Source of the DNA: Myxococcus sp. RHSTA-1-4
Lineage (GTDB): Bacteria > Myxococcota > Myxococcia > Myxococcales > Myxococcaceae
NCBI RefSeq assembly: GCF_020037125.1
Contig: NZ_JAIQDG010000001.1
Coordinates: 682,001-746,000 of the forward strand
Reading direction: 5' to 3'
Length of the DNA: 64,000 nt
Part shown: positions 26,375 to 34,517 of the stretch, one piece after another
Numbering within the stretch: position 1 is the stretch's first letter
Layout of the letters: each line of letters begins with the position of its first letter
Made by a program: the position numbers and the translations under genes
The notes under the pieces: model-generated
What the model was told of the DNA's origin: nothing
Database searches by the model: none
The model's input: only the letters and a program-made list of their open reading frames with translations

Positions 26375-28626
26375 CGCCCCGCCTCCGCGGAGCGGCCCAC
26401 CAGCTCGCGAAGCTGGGTGAGGTCCAGCGGCTTGGAAATCTTGAGGTTCGGCACGTCGCGCAGGAAGGACACCGTGCGCGGGGTGAAGGCACCGCCCGTC
26501 ATGAACACCATGCGGCCAGCCTGCTCCGGGGCGCAGCGGCCCAGCTCGTTGTACAGGTCCATGCCCGTCATGCCCGGCATCATCACGTCACAGAGGATGA
26601 GGTCGAACCGCCCGCCCTCGCTCACCAGCCGCAGCGCGGCCTGGGCGCTGTTGGCCGTGGCCACCTCGTGGTCCGCCGCCAGCGAGCGCTGCAAGGCCAG
26701 CGTCACGTTGGGCTCGTCGTCCACGACGAGGATGCGCGCCCGCGCGTTGGACTGCACCACCGTGGCCAGCCGCGGCACCACCTCCAGCTCGCGCGTGGCG
26801 GCGCGCAGCACCACGCGGAAGGTGCTGCCCCTGCCCGGCTCGCTCTCCGCCTGGATGGAGCCGCCCATGGACTCGATGATGCCGTGGCAGATGGACAGCC
26901 CCAGCCCCGTGCCCACCCCCACCGGCTTGGTGGTGAAGAACGGGTCGAAGATGCGGTCCAGCACCTCCGGCGTCATCCCCACGCCGGTGTCGCGCACCTC
27001 CACCACCACCCGCCCCCGCTCGCCCGAGCGGATGACCACGCGGATTTCATGCTCCCGCGTGCCCTCCTCGGGAATGGCCTGCGCCGCGTTGAGCAGCAGG
27101 TTGAGGAACACCTGGCACAGCCGCGACTCGCTGGCCTCCACCGGCGCCACCGGCTCGAACTCCGTCACCAGCCGCGCGCGGTGGCGGATGACGTTGTCCG
27201 CCATCTTGCACGCCAGCTCCACCGCCCGGCGCACGTCCACCGGCATCAGCCGCGCCTCCTGCTCGCCGCGCGCGAAGACCTTCAAGTCCCTCACAATCGT
27301 GGCGATGCGCTCGGCGCCCTCCGTCGTCTCGCGCACCAGCTGCTGCAGCGAGGCGATGGGCGCCGCGGGCGCCTGGCTCTCCAGCCGCTCCAGCCCCTCG
27401 CGGATGAGGTGCAGGTTGACCATCATGTAGGCCAGCGGGTTGTTGATTTCGTGCGCCACGCCGGCGCCCAGCGTGCCCACCGACGCCAGCCGGTCCGCCA
27501 CCACCAGGTGCGCCTGGAGCTGCTTCCGCTCCGTCGTGTCGCGGTGGACCATGATGTTGGCGATGGCGCGCCCCTCGCTGTCGCGCAGCGGCACCACCAC
27601 GGACTCACACCAGCACGTGTTGCCGTCCTTGCGGCGGAACTCCAGCTCCCCGGACCAGCGCCCCTGCTTCTCCAGCCCGGAGAGCACCTCGGCCGTGAGC
27701 CGGTCCGCCTCCCCGGGGTGCAGCACGCTGAAGAGCGTCTGTCCCAGCGCCTCGGACTTGTTGCGGCCGAACATGCGCTCCGCGCTGGGGTTCCAGTCGA
27801 TGATGCCGCCGCCCAGGTCGGTAATCACCACGCCGTCGTAGATGCTCTCGAAGATGAGCGACTGGCGCTGCAATTCCTGCTCGGCCAGCTTGCGCGCGGT
27901 GATGTCCATCACCGTGCCCGTCACCCGCGCCGGCGCGCCCGTCGCGTCGCACAGCACGTCGCCCTTACAGGAAATCCAGCGCAGCGCGCTGCCCTTGGGC
28001 TCGATGCGGTACTCGACGTCCACCTGCGTCTTCTTCTCCAGCGCCACGCGCAGCGCCTCGCGCACCCGGGGCAGGTCCGCCGGGTGCACCACCTCGTCCA
28101 GGTCCATGGCGCGCCCGGACAGCTTGCCCACGGCCAGCCCGAGCAGCCGGTCCACCTGCTCGCTCCACGTCACCCGGCCGCTCTGCGCGTTCCAATCCCA
28201 GATGCCCACGCGCGCGGCGGACAGCGCCTGCCGGAGCTGCTCCTCGCGCTGCTCCAGCACCTCGCGCTTGGAGAAGCGGAACACGGTGACGGTGCCAATC
28301 TGGAGCCTGTCACCCTCCTGCAATTCGGCGGTGGAGATGGGCACGCCGTTGAGCAGCGTGCCGTTGGTGGACTCCAGGTCCGTCACCTGGCAGGCACCGT
28401 CGTCGGTGCGGATGATGCGCGCGTGCTTGCGCGACACCCCGTGGTCGTCGATGCGCACCGTGGCCTCGGAGCCACGGCCGATGACGTGCTCGCCCGGCTC
28501 CAGGCGGTACGCCTTGCCGATGGCGGCCGGCGTCGTGGTGCTGATGAGGATGAGACACGCCCCCGTCGAGGAGGGCGGAGCCAACGCAAGGCCCGCGCAC
28601 GTGGTGAGGTCGTCCAGCGTTGTCAT
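26371..28626 (-). CDS. Soluble FHA-PAS-PAS hybrid histidine kinase with C-terminal receiver
   Basis: I use the ATG at 28626, behind a GGGGGG run, giving 751 residues. Order: FHA domain (about 25-115: HVIGRGSEATVRI, GVSRKHARI, LESTNGTLLNG), PAS (about 130-250), PAS (about 255-380: GIIDWNPSAERMFGRNKSEA), HisKA (GAGVAHEINNPLAYM), HATPase (NLLLNAAQA, FDPFFTTKPVGVGTGLGLS) and receiver (about 630-750: LVVDDEPN, ILCDVMMPGMTG). No membrane segments are seen. The FHA part should bind phosphothreonine, so Ser/Thr kinase signalling may feed into His-Asp phosphorelay; two such kinase genes flank this operon. It is translationally coupled to the OPT transporter. Confidence 0.92.
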   Translation of the reverse strand: MTTLDDLTTCAGLALAPPSSTGACLILISTTTPAAIGKAYRLEPGEHVIGRGSEATVRIDDHGVSRKHARIIRTDDGACQVTDLESTNGTLLNGVPISTAELQEGDRLQIGTVTVFRFSKREVLEQREEQLRQALSAARVGIWDWNAQSGRVTWSEQVDRLLGLAVGKLSGRAMDLDEVVHPADLPRVREALRVALEKKTQVDVEYRIEPKGSALRWISCKGDVLCDATGAPARVTGTVMDITARKLAEQELQRQSLIFESIYDGVVITDLGGGIIDWNPSAERMFGRNKSEALGQTLFSVLHPGEADRLTAEVLSGLEKQGRWSGELEFRRKDGNTCWCESVVVPLRDSEGRAIANIMVHRDTTERKQLQAHLVVADRLASVGTLGAGVAHEINNPLAYMMVNLHLIREGLERLESQAPAAPIASLQQLVRETTEGAERIATIVRDLKVFARGEQEARLMPVDVRRAVELACKMADNVIRHRARLVTEFEPVAPVEASESRLCQVFLNLLLNAAQAIPEEGTREHEIRVVIRSGERGRVVVEVRDTGVGMTPEVLDRIFDPFFTTKPVGVGTGLGLSICHGIIESMGGSIQAESEPGRGSTFRVVLRAATRELEVVPRLATVVQSNARARILVVDDEPNVTLALQRSLAADHEVATANSAQAALRLVSEGGRFDLILCDVMMPGMTGMDLYNELGRCAPEQAGRMVFMTGGAFTPRTVSFLRDVPNLKISKPLDLTQLRELVGRSAEAGR

Positions 28627-28916
28627 GTCGATGCCCCCCGGCACCCACGAGCGTTGCAGCCCCGCCCAGCCCACCCCGGCCTCTGCCTCCGCGTGTGTCG
28701 CCACGCGCGAAATCCAGCAGCCCCGGGCACTGGCCGTCCAATCCCCGGGGGCCTCGCGGGAACCCGGAGCATATGCCAGCCGACACCCGGTCCACCGGAG
28801 GCCTCCCACGATGATGGATGGTGAACGACTGCCCCCAGGTGGCGCGGCGCGGCGAGCGCTCGGGGCCCGGGCCGTGCAGCGGGAACCGGGGGGAATGGTG
28901 GTAGAGTCGTCCACCC

Positions 28917-30326
28917 ATGGCGGCGGACTCCGAGAGCACCTTCCGCATCCAGGCCCGGGCGGACCTCAGCTCCTTTGAAAGGGAGCGTGGGGAGCCCCCC
29001 CGGTCCGAGCGCGGCCCCGGGACGCTGGCCGGGGAGTACGTCCTCAAGGCGCTGCTGGCCTCGGGCGGCCACGGAAGCGTGTATGAGGCCGAGCACCGGA
29101 TTCTCGGCCGCCGGGCCGCGGTGAAGGTGCTGCACCCGCACCTGGCGGACCAGGGAGAGATGCTCAAGCGCTTCGTGCGCGAGGCGCGGGTGGTGAACCA
29201 GATTCGCCACCCCAACATCGTGGACGTGTACGACTTCGGCCTGATGCCGGATGGCAGCCCCTATTACGTCATGGAGCTGTTGACGGGGCGCACGCTGAGC
29301 CAGGTCGTCCAGGAGCGCGGCAGGCTGACCTCGTCCCGCGCGCTGGCGTACCTGGAGCCGGTGTGCGCGGCGCTCGAGGCGGCGCACCGCGCGGGCGTGG
29401 TCCACCGGGACTTGAAGGCCAGCAACGTGCTGGTGATGGAGGAGGGAGAGCGGCCGCGGGTGAAGCTGCTGGACTTCGGCATCGCCAAGCTGCTGCACGC
29501 GGAGTCCTCGCAGGAGGGCCTCACCATCGCCGGCCAGCGGCTGGGCACCGCGCACGCCATGGCGCCCGAGCAGTTCCGCGGCGGCCCCATCGGCCCCCAC
29601 ACGGACATCTACGCGCTGGGCGTGCTGCTGCACCAGCTGCTCACCGGCCGCTATCCCTTCCAGTGCGAGGACCGGATGGAGCTGGAGCGGCTGCACCTGG
29701 AGGCCCCCGCGCCCCGGCCCAGCGCCATTGCCCCCGTGTCGCCCGCCGTGGACGCGGTGGTGCTGCGCTGCCTGGAGAAGGACGGCGGCCGCCGCTACGG
29801 CAGCGTGGGCGTCTTCCTCGCCGCCCTCGGCGAGGCCGCCGAGGAGCCCGTGCAGCCCGCCCGCCGCACCCGCCTGGCGCTCGCCGTCCACTGCGAGGTG
29901 GTGCTGGCCGAGGCCGCCCAGGACGACGACGCGGTGTACGCCGTGCTCGCGGACGTGCTGGACGGCCTGGAGCAGGGCCTGCGCGGCGGAGGCTTCCTCC
30001 TGGCGCTCCAGTCCGGCACCACCCTGCTCGCCGTGCGCCCGCTGGAGAATGGCGCCCCCAGCCCGGAGCGCACCGAGTACCTGCGCGAGGCGGAGAACTC
30101 GCTGCGCATCCTCCAGCAGGCCGCCCAGAAGCTGGCGGACCCCGTGGGCGCCCAGGTCCACCTCTGCATGCACCTGGGCCAGGCCGAGACGCGCGGAGAC
30201 CTGGCCGAGTCCGAGGTGGTGGGAGGCCCCGTCACCGACGTCGGCGCCTGGCGCCTGCGCACTCCCGACGGCTTCGCCCTCACCCCCGCCGCCTCGCTGG
30301 CCCTGGAATTCCCAGAGCCCGGGTAG
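28917..30326 (+). CDS. Ser/Thr protein kinase with C-terminal cyclase-like module
   Basis: The 469-residue soluble protein has a complete Hanks kinase domain (about 38-300): GGHGSVYEAEH glycine loop, AAVKVLHPH lysine, VVHRDLKASNVL with D165, LLDFGIAKL, and MAPEQFRG. Residues 315-469 (LALAVHCEVVLAEAAQDDDA ... VHLCMHLGQAE ... VVGGPVTDVGAWRL) resemble a class III nucleotidyl-cyclase fold without recognisable metal-binding residues. It has no membrane helix, unlike many PknB-like kinases. It is divergent from the FHA-hybrid-kinase gene, with 290 bases between, and is a plausible partner of its FHA domain. Confidence 0.9.
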   Translation: MAADSESTFRIQARADLSSFERERGEPPRSERGPGTLAGEYVLKALLASGGHGSVYEAEHRILGRRAAVKVLHPHLADQGEMLKRFVREARVVNQIRHPNIVDVYDFGLMPDGSPYYVMELLTGRTLSQVVQERGRLTSSRALAYLEPVCAALEAAHRAGVVHRDLKASNVLVMEEGERPRVKLLDFGIAKLLHAESSQEGLTIAGQRLGTAHAMAPEQFRGGPIGPHTDIYALGVLLHQLLTGRYPFQCEDRMELERLHLEAPAPRPSAIAPVSPAVDAVVLRCLEKDGGRRYGSVGVFLAALGEAAEEPVQPARRTRLALAVHCEVVLAEAAQDDDAVYAVLADVLDGLEQGLRGGGFLLALQSGTTLLAVRPLENGAPSPERTEYLREAENSLRILQQAAQKLADPVGAQVHLCMHLGQAETRGDLAESEVVGGPVTDVGAWRLRTPDGFALTPAASLALEFPEPG

Positions 30327-30571
30327 CAACCCAAATCAGGACAGACCGCTGATCCAGGCCCACCCCGAGTGCAGGGCGTCCTGCATCATACACACGGCAT
30401 GTCTGCGTTTGGACCCAGGCGGCAATTTTCCCGTCTGGTCGCATTTCATCGCACCGGCCAACCTCGTCACACTTCCCTCACTCACCAATTACAGCGTTTT
30501 TGTTTTGGCACGCTGGAACGGGTGGGCGTCAAGACGGCCATCGCACCGGCCGTCGCAACGGGGGGAAGTCC

Positions 30572-31576
30572 ATGCGCCACACACCAGCCGAGCAATCTGG
30601 AATGGGAATCAACGTCAGCCTCGCCCCGAGCCGCCACCGAGGGCTCACCGGGGGACTCCTGAGTCTGACACTGGCGGTGGGGGCGGCGGGATGCGGGCCC
30701 ATGGCCGGGCCGGAGGAAGCACCCGAGACCCTGGGAGTCCTCCGAGCGGAGGAGCAGAGCGACAACGGATTGTCGACGAATGGCTTGTCGACAAATGGCC
30801 TGTCCACGAATGGCTTGTCGACAAATGGCCTGTCCACGAATGGCCTGTCGACGAATGGCCTGTCCACGAATGGCTTCTCCACCTGGTTCAACCAGGACAC
30901 GGCGAGCGCGGAGGTGGTGATGAAGTACCTGGTGCGGTGCGCGTTGCCGGCGGGGCAGACGCGCACCTTCACCAACTCCGTGACGGGGGTGACGTACACC
31001 TGGACGGGCAGCGTGGGGCTGGCGCCGGGCTGGGGCTCGGGGCTGGCGGCGACGGCGCTGGAGCAGCAGGTGGTGTCCGCGTGCCTGGCGGCGCACGTCA
31101 ACAAGTACGGCGTGTCCATTCCCTTCTCCGTGCTGGGCCGCACCGCGCAGGGAGCGGCCATTGCGTACACGGCCTCGGAGCTGTCGACGTTCAGCGAGAA
31201 GGAGGCGTGCTTCTTCGGCAACCTCTTCGACGGCAGCGGCATCTACGCGGCCAATGACCAGAACTCCCTCAACCATCGCGAGAGCACCTCGCGTGGGTGC
31301 GGGCTGTCCTCGAACGTGCCGAACGCCGAGTGCTCGCCCCTCCTCCACGTGGGCACGTGCAGCTCGCTGTGCGAGCGGGCCTACGACGGCGGCGAAGCGA
31401 AGCCGTACTACGCGAAGTGCACGTACAACGGGAAGGAGTACCGGCCCATCACCACGCGCATCCGCCCGCAGGACCTCTACAAGTGTGGCGACGGCGTGTG
31501 CCAGTTCACCGAGAGCTGTGGCACCGGCAACTCCTACGACAACTGCCAGGCCGACTGTGGGACGTGCTCGCCCTGA
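30572..31576 (+). CDS. Lipoprotein with NGLST pentapeptide repeats, unknown function
   Basis: The 334-residue protein starts at the ATG at 30572 behind GGGGGAAG. The signal (GGLLSLTLAVGAAGC) ends in a lipobox; the pentapeptide NGLST then repeats eight times (last copy NGFST), encoded by a perfect-period 15-bp tandem repeat. The C-terminal 250 residues are Cys-rich (CALPAGQ, CFFGNLFDG, CGLSSN, CSSLCERAYDG, and a final CGDGVCQFTESCGTGNS-type disulfide motif), so a disulfide-rich secreted domain is likely. Similar repeats occur in other myxobacterial lipoproteins (recalled knowledge). Role unknown; the repeat looks like a flexible spacer lifting the domain off the membrane. Confidence 0.8.
   Translation: MRHTPAEQSGMGINVSLAPSRHRGLTGGLLSLTLAVGAAGCGPMAGPEEAPETLGVLRAEEQSDNGLSTNGLSTNGLSTNGLSTNGLSTNGLSTNGLSTNGFSTWFNQDTASAEVVMKYLVRCALPAGQTRTFTNSVTGVTYTWTGSVGLAPGWGSGLAATALEQQVVSACLAAHVNKYGVSIPFSVLGRTAQGAAIAYTASELSTFSEKEACFFGNLFDGSGIYAANDQNSLNHRESTSRGCGLSSNVPNAECSPLLHVGTCSSLCERAYDGGEAKPYYAKCTYNGKEYRPITTRIRPQDLYKCGDGVCQFTESCGTGNSYDNCQADCGTCSP
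30764..30883 (+). repeat. Eight 15-bp tandem repeats encoding (NGLST)8
   Basis: Eight in-frame units of the form AAYGGMYTGTCSACR run without interruption inside the lipoprotein gene. Unit variants alternate (GTCGACA / GTCCACG), as if longer two-unit blocks had been duplicated. Copy-number change would alter spacer length in steps of five residues without breaking the frame. Confidence 0.9.
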
Positions 31577-31600
31577 GCGGATGACTCGCTCCGGGCGGCA

Positions 31601-31628
31601 CGCGCGGTCCGCCAGATTCGACCGCGCG
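31601..31628 (+). terminator. Stem-loop after the NGLST lipoprotein gene
   Basis: CGCGCGGTC (31601-31609) pairs with GACCGCGCG (31620-31628) around a 10-base loop, 24 bases past the stop codon. There is no T-run, so termination is probable rather than certain. Confidence 0.45.
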
Positions 31629-31758
31629 CGCGGCGAGCGCATGCGGGCCGGTGCCGCGCCGGGTGAACTCCAGAATGGCACGTCGGCTGGCCGGCCCTCG
31701 TCAGCGGCCCGTGTCGGCACCTCCTGGTATTTCCTGGATTTTCAGGAGGCATCTCACG

Positions 31759-32269
31759 ATGGATTGTCAGGCCCGGTGTGCCGCGAGTGCCCGCCGTCTG
31801 GGAGCGTTGGCGTTGGTGGGGCAAGTACCCGCGCTTCAACTTCACGCCGGACTCGAAGTGGGAGCGCATGTACCGCACCGTGCTGGAGAACGCGGGCCAC
31901 GGCGGAGAATTCGAGCTTCAGGTGCTCCAGAAGCAGGGCTACCAGAAGAACACCGCCCTCACGCTGCCACCTCCGGGCGTCAAGGCGGAGCAGGGCTTCA
32001 TCCCGGACTCAGTGGTGGGCAACCCCGAGGAGTTGGTGTGGGGCAGGCCCTACCGCTTCGTCGAGGTGAAGGCCCGCGCCGAGATGGCACTGACTGGCAA
32101 CCTCAAGGCCATGATGAACTACGTCCGAACCCATGGTGGACATATCGAGGTGTGGTTCCGCTCCGACCTGCATCCTGCAGGAAGAACGCACCCAACGGGT
32201 CCCCTCCAAGGCGATTTGCGCCGTCTCGAAGATCTCGGCAGAGCCACGGTGCGGTACTTTCCCGAGTAG
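31759..32269 (+). pseudogene. Remnant of a PD-(D/E)xK nuclease toxin gene (Tox-REase-like)
   Basis: A strong ribosome site (CAGGAGG, 31743-31749) and an ATG at 31759 open a signal-like peptide (ARRLGALALVG) that is out of frame with what follows. From about 31778 another frame encodes a C-terminal toxin-type domain to 32269: WERMYRTVLENAGHGGEFE, GFIPDSVVG, then RFVEVKARAEM. PD followed by ExK is the catalytic core of restriction-endonuclease-fold toxins. The delivery and trafficking part expected upstream is absent. The simplest reading is an internal deletion plus frame change. The domain could still be made from an internal GTG (31778). The cognate immunity gene follows four bases later. 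Confidence 0.6.
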
Positions 32270-32273
32270 GCAC

Positions 32274-33040
32274 ATGGCGCTGAGCTACATCGACACATCC
32301 TTCTGGTTGCCGCCCGCCCCGCCCTCAGCGGCGGTCGTACGAGAACTCCTGCAACGCATCTTCGAGGAGTACCGCTGGTTCCAGCCCATGCGTGACGGGC
32401 TGGTCTTCACCGACGAACGTCTTGAGCCAGGTCACATCGACTACGACGCCGTGGTGTCCTTCTATTCCCAGCACCGGGGCGTAACGGTACTCGCCGACAC
32501 GGACCGCGACTTCATCATGCTCGCGCCGACCCTTCCCGACGCCCCCCCTTCGTGGGCAGGTTCACCTGGTGCACCGCCGTCACCGAGGCCACGAGCGCCG
32601 ACTGGCGAGAGGCTCACCTGCACCAAGTCACGGAATTGATGCGTTTGCTGGGCTCCCATCTGGTCCAGACGTGTCTGGGTGAAGACCTCGAACACAAGCA
32701 GCGGAGGCGCATCCCCGCCCCAGATGGCGTTGGCTCCGTCCGCACTTCCACGGTCCGCGACCCCAGCGAAGGACTCGCCGGCCTCTACTGGCGCAACTTC
32801 TTCGGCCCGCCCTTCATCCGGCTGTTCGGAGACCGCCTCCTGTCCCTCCCTCCCGACACCGTCCAGCAGCTCGGAGACGGCCTCGTCCTCGTCCAGCCCT
32901 ACGCGCTCCCCACCCAGGCCATGACTCCAGAGGGAGACGCCGCGGAGGAGCGCCTCATCACCGTGCTCGGCCCCGAGTGCTTCTACGACTTCCAGCACCA
33001 CCGCAAACCCACGCGCCTTCCCGACCTCTCCCCACCGTGA
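32274..33040 (+). pseudogene. Immunity protein gene (Imm52-like), frameshifted
   Basis: The first frame (ATG at 32274) encodes residues through PTLPDAP, and the second frame continues as FVGRFTWCTAVTEATS to a stop at 33040. The join is at a run of seven C (32542-32548). One more C would restore a single protein of about 255 residues with FRDGL/VFTDERLEPG, TVLADTDRDFIML, and GLYWRNFFGPPFIRLFGDRL motifs, the pattern I associate with Imm52 immunity proteins that pair with Tox-REase toxins in myxobacteria. Either the gene is broken, or the C-run was misread, or the run slips in vivo. Confidence 0.65.
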
Positions 33041-33264
33041 GCGGCGCATCCCTCACGACGTCATCGGAAACATCCACTCTGCAACGCTATCCGGGTGCAA
33101 TCGCATGGCGTCTCCTCAACGGGCGCCTGGGCGGTTGGCGTGGGTCGCTCCGGCTCCTCACCGCAGGTCCCTTGCCCCTCCCCTCGCGCCGGTGTTGACT
33201 GCGCGGGTCCGCCGCGCCCGGAGGCCCGGGATGGGGCGGACAGCGGACGCCGGAGCAGGACGTG

Positions 33265-34230
33265 ATGACGCTACGAGCGAGGGTGTTGCTGATGTCGTCG
33301 GTGGCGCGGCGCCGCGGTACGCTGAGGCGCGCCTTCGATGCGCTGCATCCGCCCCGGCGCCCTCGCGCGGCGTTCGAACCGCTGGAGGACACGGTGCGCG
33401 AGCGCACCGCGGAGCTGGAGGCCGCCAACGCCAAGCTGTCCCGCAGCCTGGAGCAGCTCCGCGCCACCCAGGCCCAGCTCCTCTTCGCGGACCGGCTGAT
33501 TGCGCTCGGGCGCATCGCCGCGGGCGTGGGGCACGAAATCAACAACCCGCTCGCCTTCATCCTCAGCAACCTCGAGTACATCCACCAGGAGCTGCAACAG
33601 AAGGAGCAGCTCCCCGAGCAGGAGCGGCAGGAGGTGCTGGAGGCCCTGGCCGAGACGCGCGACGGCGCGGAGCGCATCCGGCTCATCGTCCGTGACTTGC
33701 AGTCGCTGTCGCGCGCGGAGGACGTGGGCACCGGCCCGTCGGACCTCGCGGCGGTGCTGCGCACGGCGGCGAAGATGGCCATGCACGAGCTGCGGCACCG
33801 GGCGCGCCTGGTGGTGGAGTGCGAAGGCCTGCCGCCAGTTCAGGGCAACGGCGCGCGGCTGGGGCAGGTGTTCCTCAACCTGCTGCTCAACGCGGCGCAG
33901 GCCATCCCCCCCGGCCGGGTGGAGGAGAACGAGGTGCGCGTGGTGGCCCGCGCGGCCCTCCCCGGCCCCGTCGTGGTGGAGGTGCGCGACACCGGCTGCG
34001 GCATCTCCCCCGAGCACCGCGAGCGCATCTTCGACCCGTTCTTCACCACCAAGCCGCTGGGCGTGGGCACCGGCCTGGGGCTCGCCGTGTGCCATGGCAT
34101 CGTCACGTCCCTCGGCGGCACCCTGACGGTGGACAGCGAACCCGGCCAGGGCAGCATCTTCCGCGTCACCCTGCCCGTGGCCGGAGCCTTCGCGCAGCCC
34201 CCGAGGCAGCAGGCGGACGCGGCGGCCTGA
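33265..34230 (+). CDS. Soluble sensor histidine kinase
   Basis: 321 residues from the ATG at 33265 (a GTG directly before it is equally possible). The N-terminus is basic without a recognised sensor domain; a coiled coil (ERTAELEAANAKLSRSLEQL, about 48-75) leads into HisKA GRIAAGVGHEINNPLAFIL and HATPase boxes NLLLNAAQA, RDTGCGISPEH, FDPFFTTKPLGVGTGLGLA. The core is close in sequence to the FHA-hybrid kinase at 26371-28626. No receiver partner is adjacent, so it is an orphan kinase. The short N-terminus suggests it gets its signal through another protein. Confidence 0.88.
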   Translation: MTLRARVLLMSSVARRRGTLRRAFDALHPPRRPRAAFEPLEDTVRERTAELEAANAKLSRSLEQLRATQAQLLFADRLIALGRIAAGVGHEINNPLAFILSNLEYIHQELQQKEQLPEQERQEVLEALAETRDGAERIRLIVRDLQSLSRAEDVGTGPSDLAAVLRTAAKMAMHELRHRARLVVECEGLPPVQGNGARLGQVFLNLLLNAAQAIPPGRVEENEVRVVARAALPGPVVVEVRDTGCGISPEHRERIFDPFFTTKPLGVGTGLGLAVCHGIVTSLGGTLTVDSEPGQGSIFRVTLPVAGAFAQPPRQQADAAA

Positions 34231-34441
34231 GGACGGCGTCCCCCACGCGGGAGCGCTGCCCCGGCATCCCGCAGACGCGCGGCGGCTCACACGCTCGCCG
34301 GTCCGCTCCAGGAGCGGCCAGCCGAGCAGCGCCGCCACCTCGGGACGGCCCCCGCTGCCTTCGCCGCCCGTGCGGGGTGCCCTCCCGGGGTGTGCGTCGG
34401 AGTGTGAACATCGGGTCCGCGCCTGCCCGGGGTGATGTGTT

Positions 34442-34457
34442 TCACACCCAGGTGTGA
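34442..34457. promoter_or_regulatory. 16-bp palindrome upstream of the FAD-protein gene
   Basis: TCACACC (34442-34448) and GGTGTGA (34451-34457) form a perfect inverted repeat around CA, 61 bases before the GTG start. A dimeric HTH regulator could bind here. The surrounding 34231-34517 stretch holds nothing else recognisable. Confidence 0.35.
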
Positions 34458-34517
34458 CGTCCGGGCAGGGGGCGTCCGCGAGGTGCTCCCCGTCAGTGCG
34501 CGACATACAATCGCGGG

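Noticed and set aside
30505..30520. TTGGCACG as a possible sigma-54 -24 box before the NGLST lipoprotein
   Set aside because: The -12 position reads AACG; there is no GC ten bases after the GG, so the promoter rule fails.
30764..30883. CRISPR array
   Set aside because: The 15-bp units are contiguous, in frame and without spacers.
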